Part shown: in pieces, positions 54,763 to 64,000 of the stretch
Layout of the letters: every line of letters begins with the position of its first letter
Position numbering within the stretch: the first letter of the stretch is position 1
DNA from: Plasmodiophora brassicae
Taxonomy: Eukaryota > Endomyxa: Phytomyxea > Phytomyxea > Plasmodiophorida
Length of the DNA: 64,000 nt
NCBI GenBank assembly: GCA_036867785.1
Contig: CP145419.1
Location: 620,001-684,000, forward strand
Direction of reading: 5' to 3'
Notes under the pieces: model-generated
The model's database searches: none
Told to the model about the DNA's origin: nothing
The model's input: only the letters and a program-made list of their open reading frames with translations
Program-made: the position numbers and the translations under genes

Positions 54763-55796
54763 ATGGCGGCGGAGGCGGACGCGGCCAGCGACGGTGGTGC
54801 GCCGGCGCGGGCGTCGGCGCTCTGGTCGGGGTTCGCGTCCGCGGTCGTCTCGTCCGTGACGGAATTCGTCGACACGCTCAGCAACGAGAACAGCGACCTG
54901 ATCGACGACGTCCGGCAGCGGTCGAAGGTCGTTGCGGACAACGTGAAGGGGTCGATCCAGGTCGCGCGGCGCGCGATCGACGACGCCGTGGTCCACCATG
55001 ACGGGTTGACGGCGATATCGACGTCGCTGGTCGGCCTGTTCGTGGCCGATGACAGCAGTACGACGCCGAGAAAGCGTGCGGGCCTGGCGGCGGGCACCGG
55101 CCTCGGGGAACGGATCCAGGCGATGCAGCGCGAGATCTCGTCGTACATATCCGACCCGGCGCCGACCTGCGAACTCGACGAGGACGTTGCCGAACGATAC
55201 GCCGCGTTCCGGACGGCGTTCGTGGCCGACGCCGCTGACAACGAGGCCGACCTGCAGCAGCATGCCGTTGTGAACGCGTTCTACAACGAACTCGGTCGGA
55301 TGAAATGGGTGCCAGGCACTCGTGTCGTTGCCCAGCTCCAGTAACGTGTGTGCGATGCAGTGCCAGAGAAGGTGTCCGGTGAGGATTTCTGGGCGCGCTA
55401 CCGGTTCCGGGTCGGCGAGCTGACCGCGGAAGAGGCGCGCCGGCAGCAGGTGCTGGCGCAGAACGCTGGGCTGAAGGCCGAGGTGGCGATCCCCGACCTA
55501 GACCTCACCTGGGGCGACGACGACGACGACGACGACGACGAGTCAGCGCCGACACGACACGCCGACAGTGACGCCGGCCGGGGCGAGGTCGGCACTGCCG
55601 ATGACGGGGAGCACAAGGTAGGCCGGTTGGGTCCGGGGAGTCACCGTCGCTCTCGACCTCCGCGTTGTGACCAATGCTACAGGCGTCATCCGCGCCGGAC
55701 GGCCCTGGCCGCTCCGAACCGTCGGCTCCTGCGGCGGCGGAGACAACGGCAGCCGCGGCACACGACAACGACGATGACTGGGAGAACTGGTCGTAG
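54763..55796 (+). CDS. BSD-domain protein (BSDC1-like)
   Basis: Exons 54763-55294, 55361-55617 and 55683-55796; introns 66 and 65 nt; 300 residues. A helical N-terminal region (WSGFASAVVSSVTEFVDTLS) precedes the BSD domain, which is rebuilt across intron 1: NELVPEKVSGEDFWARYRFR, with the diagnostic FW and RY/F. A poly-Asp tract and the acidic end DNDDDWENWS, common in BSDC1 and plant BSD proteins, close the protein. BSD domains occur in TFIIH p62 and synapse-associated proteins; BSDC1 is thought to act in membrane or trafficking contexts, but function is poorly known. Confidence 0.85.
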
Positions 55797-55927
55797 TCTG
55801 CGGCGGTCCACGATGTCGTAAATATGGGGGATGATGGTTGGACTTGGCGTCGCGAGTGCGTTCCGTTTTGGTTTGGTGGTACGACCGCGGGCGCGCGCCG
55901 CGACGTCGCGTCGATCAGCGCCGCCGG

Positions 55928-57748
55928 ATGCGAGTGATGGCGACCGAGTCGGATAGCTGTCGCGCGATGATCAAGGACGAGGCCGACGACGGCGTGCGGA
56001 CGCGGACGTACAGGCGTCGATGGGCCATGCTCGCGATCTTCGATGGCATCGCGCTGGTCAACGGCCTCGAATGGATCACGTTCGCCCCGATCAATAGCCT
56101 TGCGCAAACGTCAGCCCGCTGTCGATAGGTTCGCGTGCTCAGCGCGGTCGTTCAGCGCCCGTCGTACAGGTACTATGGCGTATCGGCATCGGACATCAAC
56201 TTCCTCAGCACGATCTTCATGATCCTGTACGGCGCAACGTGGTGTGTCTCATATGGGCTGACGTCGTGCCTGGGCAGGTTCCTGCCTGGGTTGGTCGGGT
56301 CGTCGCTCCTCACGCACCGATACGGTTCGAGGACCATGGTGACCACGCCGTTCGTACTGTGGGTCGTGCCCGGGCCGCACGTCTGACCCCGGACGTGGGA
56401 CAGTGTATAACGTCGTCGGCTCTGAGCTTCGGCTGCGCCCTGTTGCGATGGGTCAGCACAGGCAGCGGGCAGGCTGGGCGACCGTTCGGGTACACGTACG
56501 CGCTGATCGGGCAAGTCCTTGGCGCGTTAGCCCAGCCAGCGCTGCTTGCCATGCCGGCCAGGTTGGCATCGGAATGGTTCCCCGCGTCGCAGGTCGGTGC
56601 TGCTGCTCGTATCGACGACCGGCGTCGCTGACGTGCGTGCGTCGAACCTCAGCGGAACACAGCCACTGTGGTCCTGTCGATGGCGAACCCTATCGGGATC
56701 GCGGTGGGGCAAGTCCTTCCCAGTATGATCGTACCCGGACCAGGCACTGACGGGTTCCCCCTGTTGTCCCTCATCGTGCTCGTCTGCGCCAGCGTGTCAT
56801 TCGTATCCAGCTGGTTCCTGTACGCTGCCGCGCCGTTGCTGGAAGGACCACTTATTTACTCGTTCGTTTCCAATTGTAGATGGTCAAAGCCGCCGCTGCC
56901 GCCCTCAGCGGCGGCCGCCCATCGTTCCGCAATCCATGTACATACCGACGCGCCGTCCATAATCGTGGGCCACCTTCGAACCATGTTTTCGACAAAGGGC
57001 TTCGTTGCTCTGACGGTCGGGTTCGGGATCGGCCTGGCTGTGTTCAACGTCGGTCGCTGTTTCGCGCCTGGTTGCGACACTGCTCCTAACGCCCCACCCA
57101 CCATGATAGGTTATCCTTACCGTCATCGAGGCTCTCATCGAACCAGCGGGATTCAAGTCCGACGATGCTGGCATCTTCGGTGGGATCGCCATCCTCGCCG
57201 GTCTCGTCGGTTCTGGTCAGCCGGTGCACACAGATGATTCCTCAGCGTCGCCGCTAATGTGACCTCGCCAGGTATTGCAGGAGGCGTTCTCGATGCCACA
57301 CAAAAGTACAGGGCGTTACTCAGGGTGTTCGCCGTCAGCAGCCTCGTCGTGGTTACTGCCACATTAACCGTCCTGGGGCTTCACCCGCCATATGCCCTGG
57401 CATGTGTAATGTTCGCGCTGCTGGGTGCCTCTATGCTTCCGATGCTCCCCCTCACCCTGGTGGGTATACGCCTGCATGTGGGGGGTTTGCCCATGGTCTT
57501 CGCTGACGCTGCCTGCTCAGGAAAGCGCGGCGGAATGCACGTATCCCGTTCCTGAGGAGTTATCCAGTGGAGTCCAGATGCTCGCCGGCAACGTCCTCGG
57601 GTTCGTCGGCGTCATTGTCGTCCAGTACCTTCTTGGCGGCCGCCCTGTCTTCCTCGTCTATTCGGCAGGCGAGTGTTTAATCGTTGCTGTCATGATCGTC
57701 GCCGCCTCCGCCATGTTCGTCTTCGATGGCCCGTATCTAAGGCAGTAG
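55928..57748 (+). CDS. FLVCR-like MFS transporter
   Basis: About eight exons with introns down to 42 nt; roughly 460 residues. Exon 1 has the first membrane span RRRWAMLAIFDGIALVNGLE-WITFAPINSLAQT, leading across a splice to YYGVSASDINFLSTIFMILY, the FLVCR hallmark after TM1. Later are THRYGSRTMV, CALLRWVSTGSGQAGRPFGY, YALIGQVLGALAQPALLAMP, ASEWFP, VVLSMANPIGIAVGQVLPSM, FIEALIEPAGFKSDDAGIFG-type segments and ECTYPVPEELSSGVQMLAGN, a second strong FLVCR match. Animal FLVCR proteins transport choline, ethanolamine or heme. A further in-frame Met at 55937 is possible as start. Confidence 0.83.
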
Positions 57749-57853
57749 TAGGTAGTACACCCAAGAGCGCCGTTATATTTCGTTATATAGCGCGTGTTGT
57801 TCTTGCCGCCTGTGCGTCTGGATCGACAGCGGTACCCGATATCCCGACAACAA

Positions 57854-58630
57854 ATGGATGATGACGAATGGAGCCGAAGGTATCGCGACCTGATACGTCG
57901 CGCGAAAGAGCGACAGCTGGTGACGCGCGATCAGGGGCCTGCCGGCGTCCAGCAACCACCGAGCCCGCGCGCGCGCGTCACCGCCCCACGTCCCGATGTC
58001 GCCCAGCGTCGGTTCGATACGGCCATCGACCTGCCACCTAGGACACCCGCGGCCGTCCCGGTTAAGCGAAACGTTGTGGCGCGCCGGTCGCTTCCCCGAA
58101 CCTATTCTACAGCGGACCCGGTCGCGCACGCGCGAACGAAACCCGCTCCTCAGCTGAGGCCAATCCCGAAGGCAGCCGGGAAACCTGTGACGAATATCAC
58201 CGCCAAGCGGACGCCACCGTCGCAGGTCGAGGCGGCGAAAGCGCCCTTGACGCGGACGACATCGCTGCCGGCCATACCGAGGCGCTCCCGGTCAATGACC
58301 GCCCAGGAGTTGGAGGTTATCCTCGAACGCGGCTTGCGACGCCGTCATTCGCAGGACCTACTGCCCAGGACGCGGCCTGCATTGCAATGCCTGGACACGT
58401 GGGAATCGCAGCTGCTGGCATCCGACTTTGCTGTTGCGGGCGACGATGACGCTTGCCAGGTGCCCACCTTGTTCGAGGGCCGCGCCCCCGAACCGCGTGC
58501 CGTACCGGCCGACGGGCCCCGGGCGCCAGGCCGCAGGAGACTCGACGCCAACGATAAGGCTAGGCTATCAGCCCGGCGCCGCGTGCTACACCGCGTCCGA
58601 TCGCAGCGCCTGGCGACCATGATATCATAA
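57854..58630 (+). CDS. Basic, disordered protein of unknown function
   Basis: One open frame of 258 residues from MDDDEWSRRYRDLIRRAKER. Rich in Arg, Pro, Ala and Thr with no hydrophobic core; a short helix (MTAQELEVILERGLRRRHSQ) and a C-terminal basic helix (NDKARLSARRRVLHRVRSQR) stand out. No membrane helix or signal peptide. I see no family likeness. A longer in-frame start at 57794 is possible but adds only a low-quality leader. Confidence 0.45.
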   Translation: MDDDEWSRRYRDLIRRAKERQLVTRDQGPAGVQQPPSPRARVTAPRPDVAQRRFDTAIDLPPRTPAAVPVKRNVVARRSLPRTYSTADPVAHARTKPAPQLRPIPKAAGKPVTNITAKRTPPSQVEAAKAPLTRTTSLPAIPRRSRSMTAQELEVILERGLRRRHSQDLLPRTRPALQCLDTWESQLLASDFAVAGDDDACQVPTLFEGRAPEPRAVPADGPRAPGRRRLDANDKARLSARRRVLHRVRSQRLATMIS

Positions 58631-58821
58631 ACATGGGTCAAACCCGGGTCGCGCGGGACAGCTGTATGAGTGTTCCCGGAGGCTGCGCGCGCCCCGTGTG
58701 CCGGCACGCGGCACGTCGTGGACTGCAACACACGGCAACGTGCGCCCATCGGAGCTGCTGGAAGAGGTAGCCTCCGAAGTCCGAGAGACGAGTCGGGCGT
58801 TTTTCGTGGCGGTGTGTCACG

Positions 58822-59499
58822 ATGGGCGCCGGCTGCTTCAAGGATACGGCGGCGCCGGACGTGGGCACCGATCCGGCTCCACCACGTGGCCCGGTGGCGT
58901 CGTCGACGCAGGTAGTCCATGCTGCCGCGAAGGCGGATCCGCCGGTCGGCGAGGGACCCGTCCTGGAGCACGACTGTCCGAACCAGGAGCCCGAAAGCAG
59001 GCCGCCCGTCGAGCTCGAACTGCCGTGCGCCGACCCCAAACCGACTGGTGGGCTGGGCGGCGAGGAAGAACGTCCCGGCTCTGCGCCGGCGGTTGACGAC
59101 CCCGCACCGGCAGATCACGAGGCTGAGGGGGAACCGGCGCCGGGACCCGAACCACCCGTCGAGAAGGTCGGCGAACAGGACCCCGAGGAAGCGGTCGAGG
59201 ACGATGCACGCAGCCGGCCTTTTGACCACGAACTCGAGCGGGAACAGGCGGAGGCGGCGGCGGCGGCGGCGGCACCCGAAGAAGGTCCGGACTCCGTCGT
59301 CACGGCCGCCGACGACGACGCCGTCAGCGCGCGCAACAACTCGATCATCTCGTCGGACGGCGACGGGTCGGCGGCGGCGAAGAAGCGCAGGGAGCACCGC
59401 AAGACCAAGTCCGAGAAACGGCGCGAGAAGCGAGAGCGCGAGGCGGCGGGTCGCACGGCGCCGCCAGCCTCCGCCGACCCGGTGGCCCCCGTCTCCTGA
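58822..59499 (+). CDS. Putative lipid-anchored acidic protein (MGAGC start)
   Basis: 225 residues, one exon. The start MGAGCFKD combines Gly2 (N-myristoylation) with Cys5 (palmitoylation), a plausible dual acylation signal. The body is Pro/Glu/Ala-rich and disordered, with a poly-Ala run near residue 145, and a strongly basic C-terminal stretch (KKRREHRKTKSEKRREKRER). A longer frame on the minus strand (59544-58345) overlaps it but is Arg/Pro/Gly-rich shadow sequence. Function unknown; plasma-membrane attachment is inferred only from the N-terminus. Confidence 0.5.
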   Translation: MGAGCFKDTAAPDVGTDPAPPRGPVASSTQVVHAAAKADPPVGEGPVLEHDCPNQEPESRPPVELELPCADPKPTGGLGGEEERPGSAPAVDDPAPADHEAEGEPAPGPEPPVEKVGEQDPEEAVEDDARSRPFDHELEREQAEAAAAAAAPEEGPDSVVTAADDDAVSARNNSIISSDGDGSAAAKKRREHRKTKSEKRREKREREAAGRTAPPASADPVAPVS

Positions 59500-59632
59500 G
59501 ACACAACCTCCTCGGGCGGGTCGGCCAGGCCCCAGTCGTCGCAATGAATGTTGTTGCCGCGCGTATCAGTCGTCACTGTATTGCAGAACGGCGAACGGTG
59601 GGACGAACAACTGGTGGGCGGGCGGGCGGGCG

Positions 59633-60887
59633 CTAGTGCACGAGGTCGAGGTCGTGGGCGTTGGAGAGCGATGCGAGTGCATTGGCGCGCGCCGAGATGA
59701 ACACTTGCGTCAGCGACGCGTACAGGACGCCGCAGCTGTCCCTGGCGGCCAGCGCGCCGATCGCCGACCCGACCGTGTCGGCCTCGAACAGGAGCGTGAT
59801 CCAGTCCTCGTACCCCTGGACGGAGAAGGACGCGACCGCCGCCTCGATCTTGTGAATGTCGGGGAACAGTGGCGCGATGTCGGTGCCGCCCAGGCGATCC
59901 CGCAGCAGCAGGAGCGGGGCGGTCACCAATGCGGACCCGAGCTTCACGTCGTCTGCCGGGGGCTGGTTCCCCGTCAGCACCGCGTTGCCCATCGCCCGCC
60001 GCAGCGTTCCCGTTGCCGTCGCCGCCCGCGTCGCGCGCCTCTGCCCGACAAAGTACAGCAGGCTGTCGCGCTCCTTCTGGAGGCGGTCGATCACGCGCAG
60101 GACCTCGTCGACCAGGCTGTCGTTCGCGACGGTCCTGTACCCGACGCGGCAGTGCCCGCGCCCGAAATTGTACACGTCGAACACGGCCTGGCGCGCCTCG
60201 ACGAGCACGACCAGGACGCTGGCCAGCATGCTGCCCGGCGTCGACGCGTTCGTGAACGTGCTCTGCATGACGGTGCGGAACTTGTCCCAGAACCCGGTCA
60301 GGTGGCGAAGCGCCCTCGGTTCCCGCATCAGCGCCGCGCTGAACGTCCCGCGACGCCTGAAGAACCGGCGGCTGGCGCGTTGCCGCTTCGAGATCAGGAC
60401 GTCGTGGGCGGCGCTCGTTTCCGCGAATATCCTGTACAGAGCGTCAGCGAGACGAGACACACACACGCACAGACAGAGGCGCTCGGGCGTACTCTTTCAG
60501 CTTGACAAGGGCGGCGGACGCGTGCGGGTTGCAATTGGGTTTCGACGGGCTGGCGGGTCGTGGGGCACTGCAGGAGGGCGATTCGAGGAACCAGCTGTCC
60601 TGGACGCGCGACGCGGAACGAATCGTGGACGGCTCGCCGACGGCGTTGTTGGAGGAGGCGCGCCGGGACAGCTGGGTCGGCGCGCGCCCCATCATCCACT
60701 GGCCGGGGCTGGACCCGACCGCATCGCTGGCCATGAGGACATTCTCGAGCTTCGACGCCAGGTCGCGGACCTTGCCGGTGTGGTTCTCGTCGCTGCTGCG
60801 CTCGTGGAGCTTGTCGGGCGAGAGCGGCGCCAGCACCACGCGCGTTGGGCCCGGCGCCATCGTCATTGCGACTGGGTGGCCAGCCAT
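59633..60887 (-). CDS. Helical protein of unknown function
   Basis: ATG at 60887; exon 1 ends inside AAAGA before GTACGCCC near 60496, an intron with a (GT)n tract, then exon 2 from about 60428 to 59633; about 400 residues. The N-terminal part is Ser/Pro-rich with a short helix (DENHTGKVRDLASKLENVLM). The C-terminal 270 residues are mainly long amphipathic helices (FWDKFRTVMQSTFTNASTPG, then MLASVLVVLVEARQAVFDVY; VDEVLRVIDRLQKERDSLLY) that could form a helical bundle. No recognised signature. The splice phase (GA|G) gives LKEIFAETSAAHDVL. Confidence 0.5.
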
Positions 60888-61580
60888 GACGTGGCCTTCG
60901 ACCCACACACACACACTGCAGGAGGGGCGCCTCGTCACACACCCCACCCGTGCAACAACCCGCAGCGAACAATGCCCCTTTGGTCCTCAATCACGCGCCG
61001 CTGCAACGGTGCCGCCATTTGACGACCTGTTCGCCGGGTGCCCCTAATTTTAGGGCTGGCTCCCCCATACCGCACACGGCAAACGCCTTGTGAGGCCACG
61101 TCTCGAACTGACACAGTTTGTCGATCGGATCGCGCCCAGTGTACACTACTGGACGCACGATACGAGGTTTGGTTGACGCGCCAGCCGCTTATATGAGGGA
61201 AGCCCGAATGCTGGCGCCGTACCTGTCGTACTGCGCTATTGATGGTGAAGGACTCCACGGTCTAAAACGAGGCGGAACTCGACGGGCTCCAGCGTCGTGC
61301 ATTGAAGGCAGAGTGCGTCACGTAAATCCAACCTCGGTCGCGACTAGATGTCGACAGAGGACGCCAGTGACTGATGCGACACCACTGAAAGGCGCCCGGC
61401 AGCCAGGTGTCGCAGCAAAACATGCGCACGAGGTTGCCCTATCTTTAGACGGTCACAAGTCCAAACTCGCGAGTGTGTGTTTTTTTCGCGGGGGGATCCG
61501 CCCGGGCGCCGGTGCTGCGCGTGAAACGCGTCTTCGTAGGTGACAGGCCGACCGCTGCACGTGTGCGGGGCGCGGCGCCG
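60888..61580. other. Divergent intergenic region
   Basis: About 690 bp between the helical protein (minus) and DNAJC25 (plus). It contains a (CA)n run at about 60902-60915, an AT-richer core (61030-61120) and no convincing gene. Confidence 0.45.
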
Positions 61581-62626
61581 ATGCCGCGGATATGGCGCCT
61601 GGTCCTGGTCGTGCTGGCCGTCGGCGTCGTCGCCGGCGAGCTGGGCATGTACTGCGGGGATTCGAACTGCTACGACATTCTGGGGATCGGGCGCGAGGCC
61701 ACCCCGGCGGATATCAAGAAGGCGTACTACAAGCTGTCCATGAAATAGTAAGCGTATCGCGCGTCTGCCCTAGCACACGGTCTAAAACGCTTTCGGTCAG
61801 CCACCCGGATAAGGTGGCCGGGAAGCAGTCGGCCGCCGACGAGGACATGTTCCGGCGGATTGCGAACGCGTACGAGATCCTAAAGGACGAGGCCGTCCGC
61901 GCCGAATACAACGAGTTCGTCGACCATCCCGAACGATTCTTCCAGCACTACGCGACCTGGATGCGCCGGCGGTATTTCGGCCACCAGGAATCCGTTGGCA
62001 ACGTCTTCGTCCTGATCCTGATCACGGCCACCATCGTCGACTGGATCCACAGAAGGAGTAGGGCGCCTTTGATGTACGTTGGTTCGCATTGCCTCACCGT
62101 CGTCGTAGACGTCTACCACGAGCTGCGGTCGCGTCTCGTGTACGAGCCAAAGGTTCAGGAGCGCGTTCGAGCACTTCGCGGGCTGCCTGCTGCATCGGCA
62201 ATGGACGCGAAAGGCAAACGCAAGTCCAAGCGGCGCGCCGACGACCTGGACGACATCACGGACGCTGAGATCAGCGCCGTCGTCGAGATGCCCAACTGGA
62301 CGGGCGGGCCGCCGACGTGGCGCGACTCGCTGCCGATGCGGATGTCGCATTGGCCGGTGCACATTGCCAAGTTCCTCGCCTGGGCCGCCCGCTGGCTCGT
62401 CCTGTTCACCATCCTGCGGCGGCCGTACGGCGACGACGAGAAGGCGTTCCTGCTGCGGCGGAACCTGTGCCTGTCCCAGGGCGCGTGGCAGGCGCTGCCC
62501 GAACATCGGCGGAAGGCGCTCTGGGACCTGGAGCTGTGGGACGTCGACGCGTACCAGGCCTGGCGCCGACGCCAACGACAACGCAACAAGGGCGGCGACG
62601 ACTACGACTCTGACTTTGTCGACTGA
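61581..62626 (+). CDS. DNAJC25: DNAJC25-like ER-membrane J-domain protein
   Basis: Exons 61581-61747, 61801-62057 and 62109-62626; introns 53 and 51 nt; 313 residues. The signal peptide (LVLVVLAVGVVAG) is followed by MYCGDSNCYDILGIGREATP, the DNAJC25 opening with a Cys pair before the J domain. The J domain crosses intron 1, which rebuilds the HPD tripeptide (KLSMKYHPDKVAGK), then RIANAYEILKDEAVRAEYNE-FVDHPERFFQHY. A membrane helix (VFVLILITATIVDWIH), a charged segment and the conserved C-terminal block (RRPYGDDEKAFLLRRNLCLS, WQALPEHRRKALWDLELW) follow. It presents an Hsp70 partner at the ER. Intron 2 is in frame without a stop and easily missed. Confidence 0.9.
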
Positions 62627-62705
62627 CGCAGCGTGCGTCCCCTGTCTGCCCGACCCGAATACAACCAGTGCGGCACGCCTGCCCATGGTGCATTATGATA
62701 CAGCG

Positions 62706-64000
62706 CTAGAGATGGTGCTCGTCCTGGTAGGATCTGCCCCGGGATCGCCGGATGGCCGGTGGCGGCGCGCCCTCGCTCTCCCGTCGCGACAGCAGGCGAA
62801 CGCGCGGCCATTCGCCGCCGCCGTACGAGTCGGCGCTGCCGCTCATCGGATGCGCCGGCGCCGCCTGCAACGACAGGACCCGCTCGCGAGCCGTATCCGG
62901 CGTCAACCTTCGCCCGGAGACGTCCGCTGGTTCCCGGACGTCATCATCCACAGCCTGGCGATGGGGACGTCAGAACGGGATCCGTCGTCGTCGCGCGACG
63001 ATCGCTACCGAGTGCAGGAGGAAGCGCCGGAACGGGCGGCTCGTCCTGAGCGCGGGGAAGACGGACGCGGACAGCGCGGCAACACCCGAATCGTACGCCG
63101 CTGCGATCGCCGACCTCACCGCAGCGGGAGGCGCATCGTCCGGCAGGCCCAGCGACCTGTGTGTGTGCGAGTGCCGCCGCGCGCACGTCAGCGAAAACGT
63201 GCTCTGTGCCACCAAACGACAATCGCGCTGACCGGAACGCGTCCAGGTCGACGACGGCGTCGTCGAAGCGGTCCAGGGCGCGCGCGGCATCGACCGTCAG
63301 GCGGGCCAGGTCGCCGGCGCCCATGGCCGACGCGAGTTCGACGAGCAGGCCGGACGCGACGTCGTGGCGAAGCACGGCGGGCAACCGCTGCATTCGGGCC
63401 ACGAACGCGTCGCGGGCGTCCGCCCACTGGTACTGTCGGGACAGGAGCGCCTGGGCGCGGTGGAACCCGCGGTTGACGTGGATCCGGCGAACGCACTGGC
63501 GCTCGATGAGGGCGACCCATTCGCTGGCGTCGTCGCGCGTCCCGCATCGCAGGCGGCAGGCGCCTTGCGGCCCGATGACGTCGAACTCCAGGCCGGTGGA
63601 CGGGCAGGGCCTGACGACGGCAGCGCACAGGTCGATGGAGTCCTTCGATTTCGTCGACCGGTGGTCCTTGTAGACGTGCATCCTGGATTCGTGGACGACG
63701 ATCCAGCGACGCGCGTAGGCGCCCGGGCGGAGGCGGCGATCCAGGTACCCCTGGTGGCGGCTAGAGGCGCCGATTCGAGCCGGGTGCTGGTCGGGCAGCG
63801 ATCCGGTGGAGCACCAGACGCGGACGTTGTAGGCGGTGGATGCCAGGGCGTCCATGTGGTCGAGCAGGAGGTCGCTGTCGTCGAGGTCGATCTCCTCGGT
63901 GATGCCCAGGGCGTCGCTCGCCGTTAGCGACAGGCGGGCCGACGGGGACCGCAAGCGGACCAGGTCGCAGACAGCGGCGCACGTGCTGGAGGACGACACG
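62706..64000 (-). CDS. PH-domain protein, cut by right edge
   Basis: The 5' part lies outside the window; the first visible codon is not a start. A PH domain is clear: GYLDRRLRPGAYARRWIVVH, then MHVYKDHRSTKSKDSIDL and LEFDVIGPQGACRLRCGTRD-DASEWVALIER, with the closing W. Helical segments follow (RAQALLSRQYQWADARDAFV, VELASAMGAGDLARLTVDAA), then a region (AIAAAYDSGVAALSASVFPA) reached by a short intron with a (CA)n tract, and a last exon from about 62957 to the stop at 62706. PH domains bind phosphoinositides or proteins at membranes; family beyond that not recognised. Confidence 0.7.

Noticed and set aside
55295-55366. GC-AG intron in the BSD-domain gene (donor at 55316, acceptor at 55366)
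   Set aside because: It also rebuilds a plausible WVPEKVS junction, but the canonical GT-AG intron 55295-55360 gives NELVPEKVSGEDFW, a better BSD match, and has a branch-like TAAC near the acceptor. Other possible GC donors (near 18076 and 19845) likewise have GT alternatives, so I make no claim of frequent GC-AG introns.
58345-59544. 399-codon minus-strand open frame
   Set aside because: Arg/Pro/Gly/Ala-rich shadow of the plus-strand genes at 57854-58630 and 58822-59499; typical of antisense frames in GC-rich DNA.
1-64000. CRISPR arrays, bacterial operons, toxin-antitoxin or phage modules
   Set aside because: None seen. Split genes, a eukaryotic tRNA-Ser and the protein families show a nuclear eukaryotic segment.

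Overview
This is a dense, GC-rich nuclear segment from a protist with a compact genome. Most genes are split by short spliceosomal introns: wherever protein homology let me fix the junctions they run about 46-68 nt, almost always GT...AG, often with a CTRAC-like branch point just before the acceptor. I count about 35 protein genes in 64 kb on both strands, with intergenic gaps often of 100-300 bp. The gene set (kinesin-6, RAD1, cyclin B, RBM26/27, ZNFX1, FLVCR, PGAP4, DNAJC25, MscS) is plainly eukaryotic. The species cannot be fixed from sequence alone. Gene density, GC content and intron length would suit a plasmodiophorid-like rhizarian or a stramenopile, and I hold that only weakly.

Layout. 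1-3.6 kb: tandem cluster of secreted CAP-domain genes and their decayed relatives, all on the minus strand. 3.7-7.8 kb: GT61 glycosyltransferase and a secreted/membrane coiled-coil protein. 8.0-12.4 kb: histone-fold (CENP-S-like) gene divergent from a 14-exon kinesin-6. 12.6-18.9 kb: peroxisomal 2,4-dienoyl-CoA reductase ending in SKL, an unknown gene, and a long helical-repeat/coiled-coil gene. 19.5-25.4 kb: a beta-rich protein, a zinc-finger protein with an LNK-like motif, a UBL-UBA protein, a Cof-type HAD phosphatase, an MCUR1/CCDC90-family mitochondrial protein and a small membrane protein. 25.7-33.4 kb: RAD1, a DASH/Dad2-like protein, a YggS/PLPBP protein, an MscS channel, an ARL8-like GTPase and a second, diverged YggS paralog. 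33.7-40.1 kb: RBM26/27, a 5'-truncated LINE with clear target-site duplications, and cyclin B. 40.4-49.8 kb: tRNA-Ser(GCT), a proline-rich secreted protein, TrmO and a ZNFX1-type helicase. 50-64 kb: bacterial-type MFS exporter, a second cyclin, PGAP4, BSD protein, FLVCR-like transporter, several unrecognised genes, DNAJC25 and a PH-domain protein cut by the right edge.

Functional themes. Cell division is well represented (CENP-S-like, kinesin-6, Dad2-like, RAD1, two cyclins), as are membrane and secretory functions (CAP proteins, GT61, PGAP4, DNAJC25, MFS, FLVCR, MscS, ARL8). The observations most worth following are: a YggS paralog that has lost the PLP lysine; an ARL8-like GTPase with Ser in place of the catalytic Gln; a 111-bp tandem duplication that copied a CCCH finger together with an intron acceptor in the ZNFX1 gene; a LINE RNase H split by a 125-residue insert; and a Dad2-like DASH subunit. 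Exon boundaries given below were worked out by eye from reading frames, splice signals and family motifs, not from transcripts.
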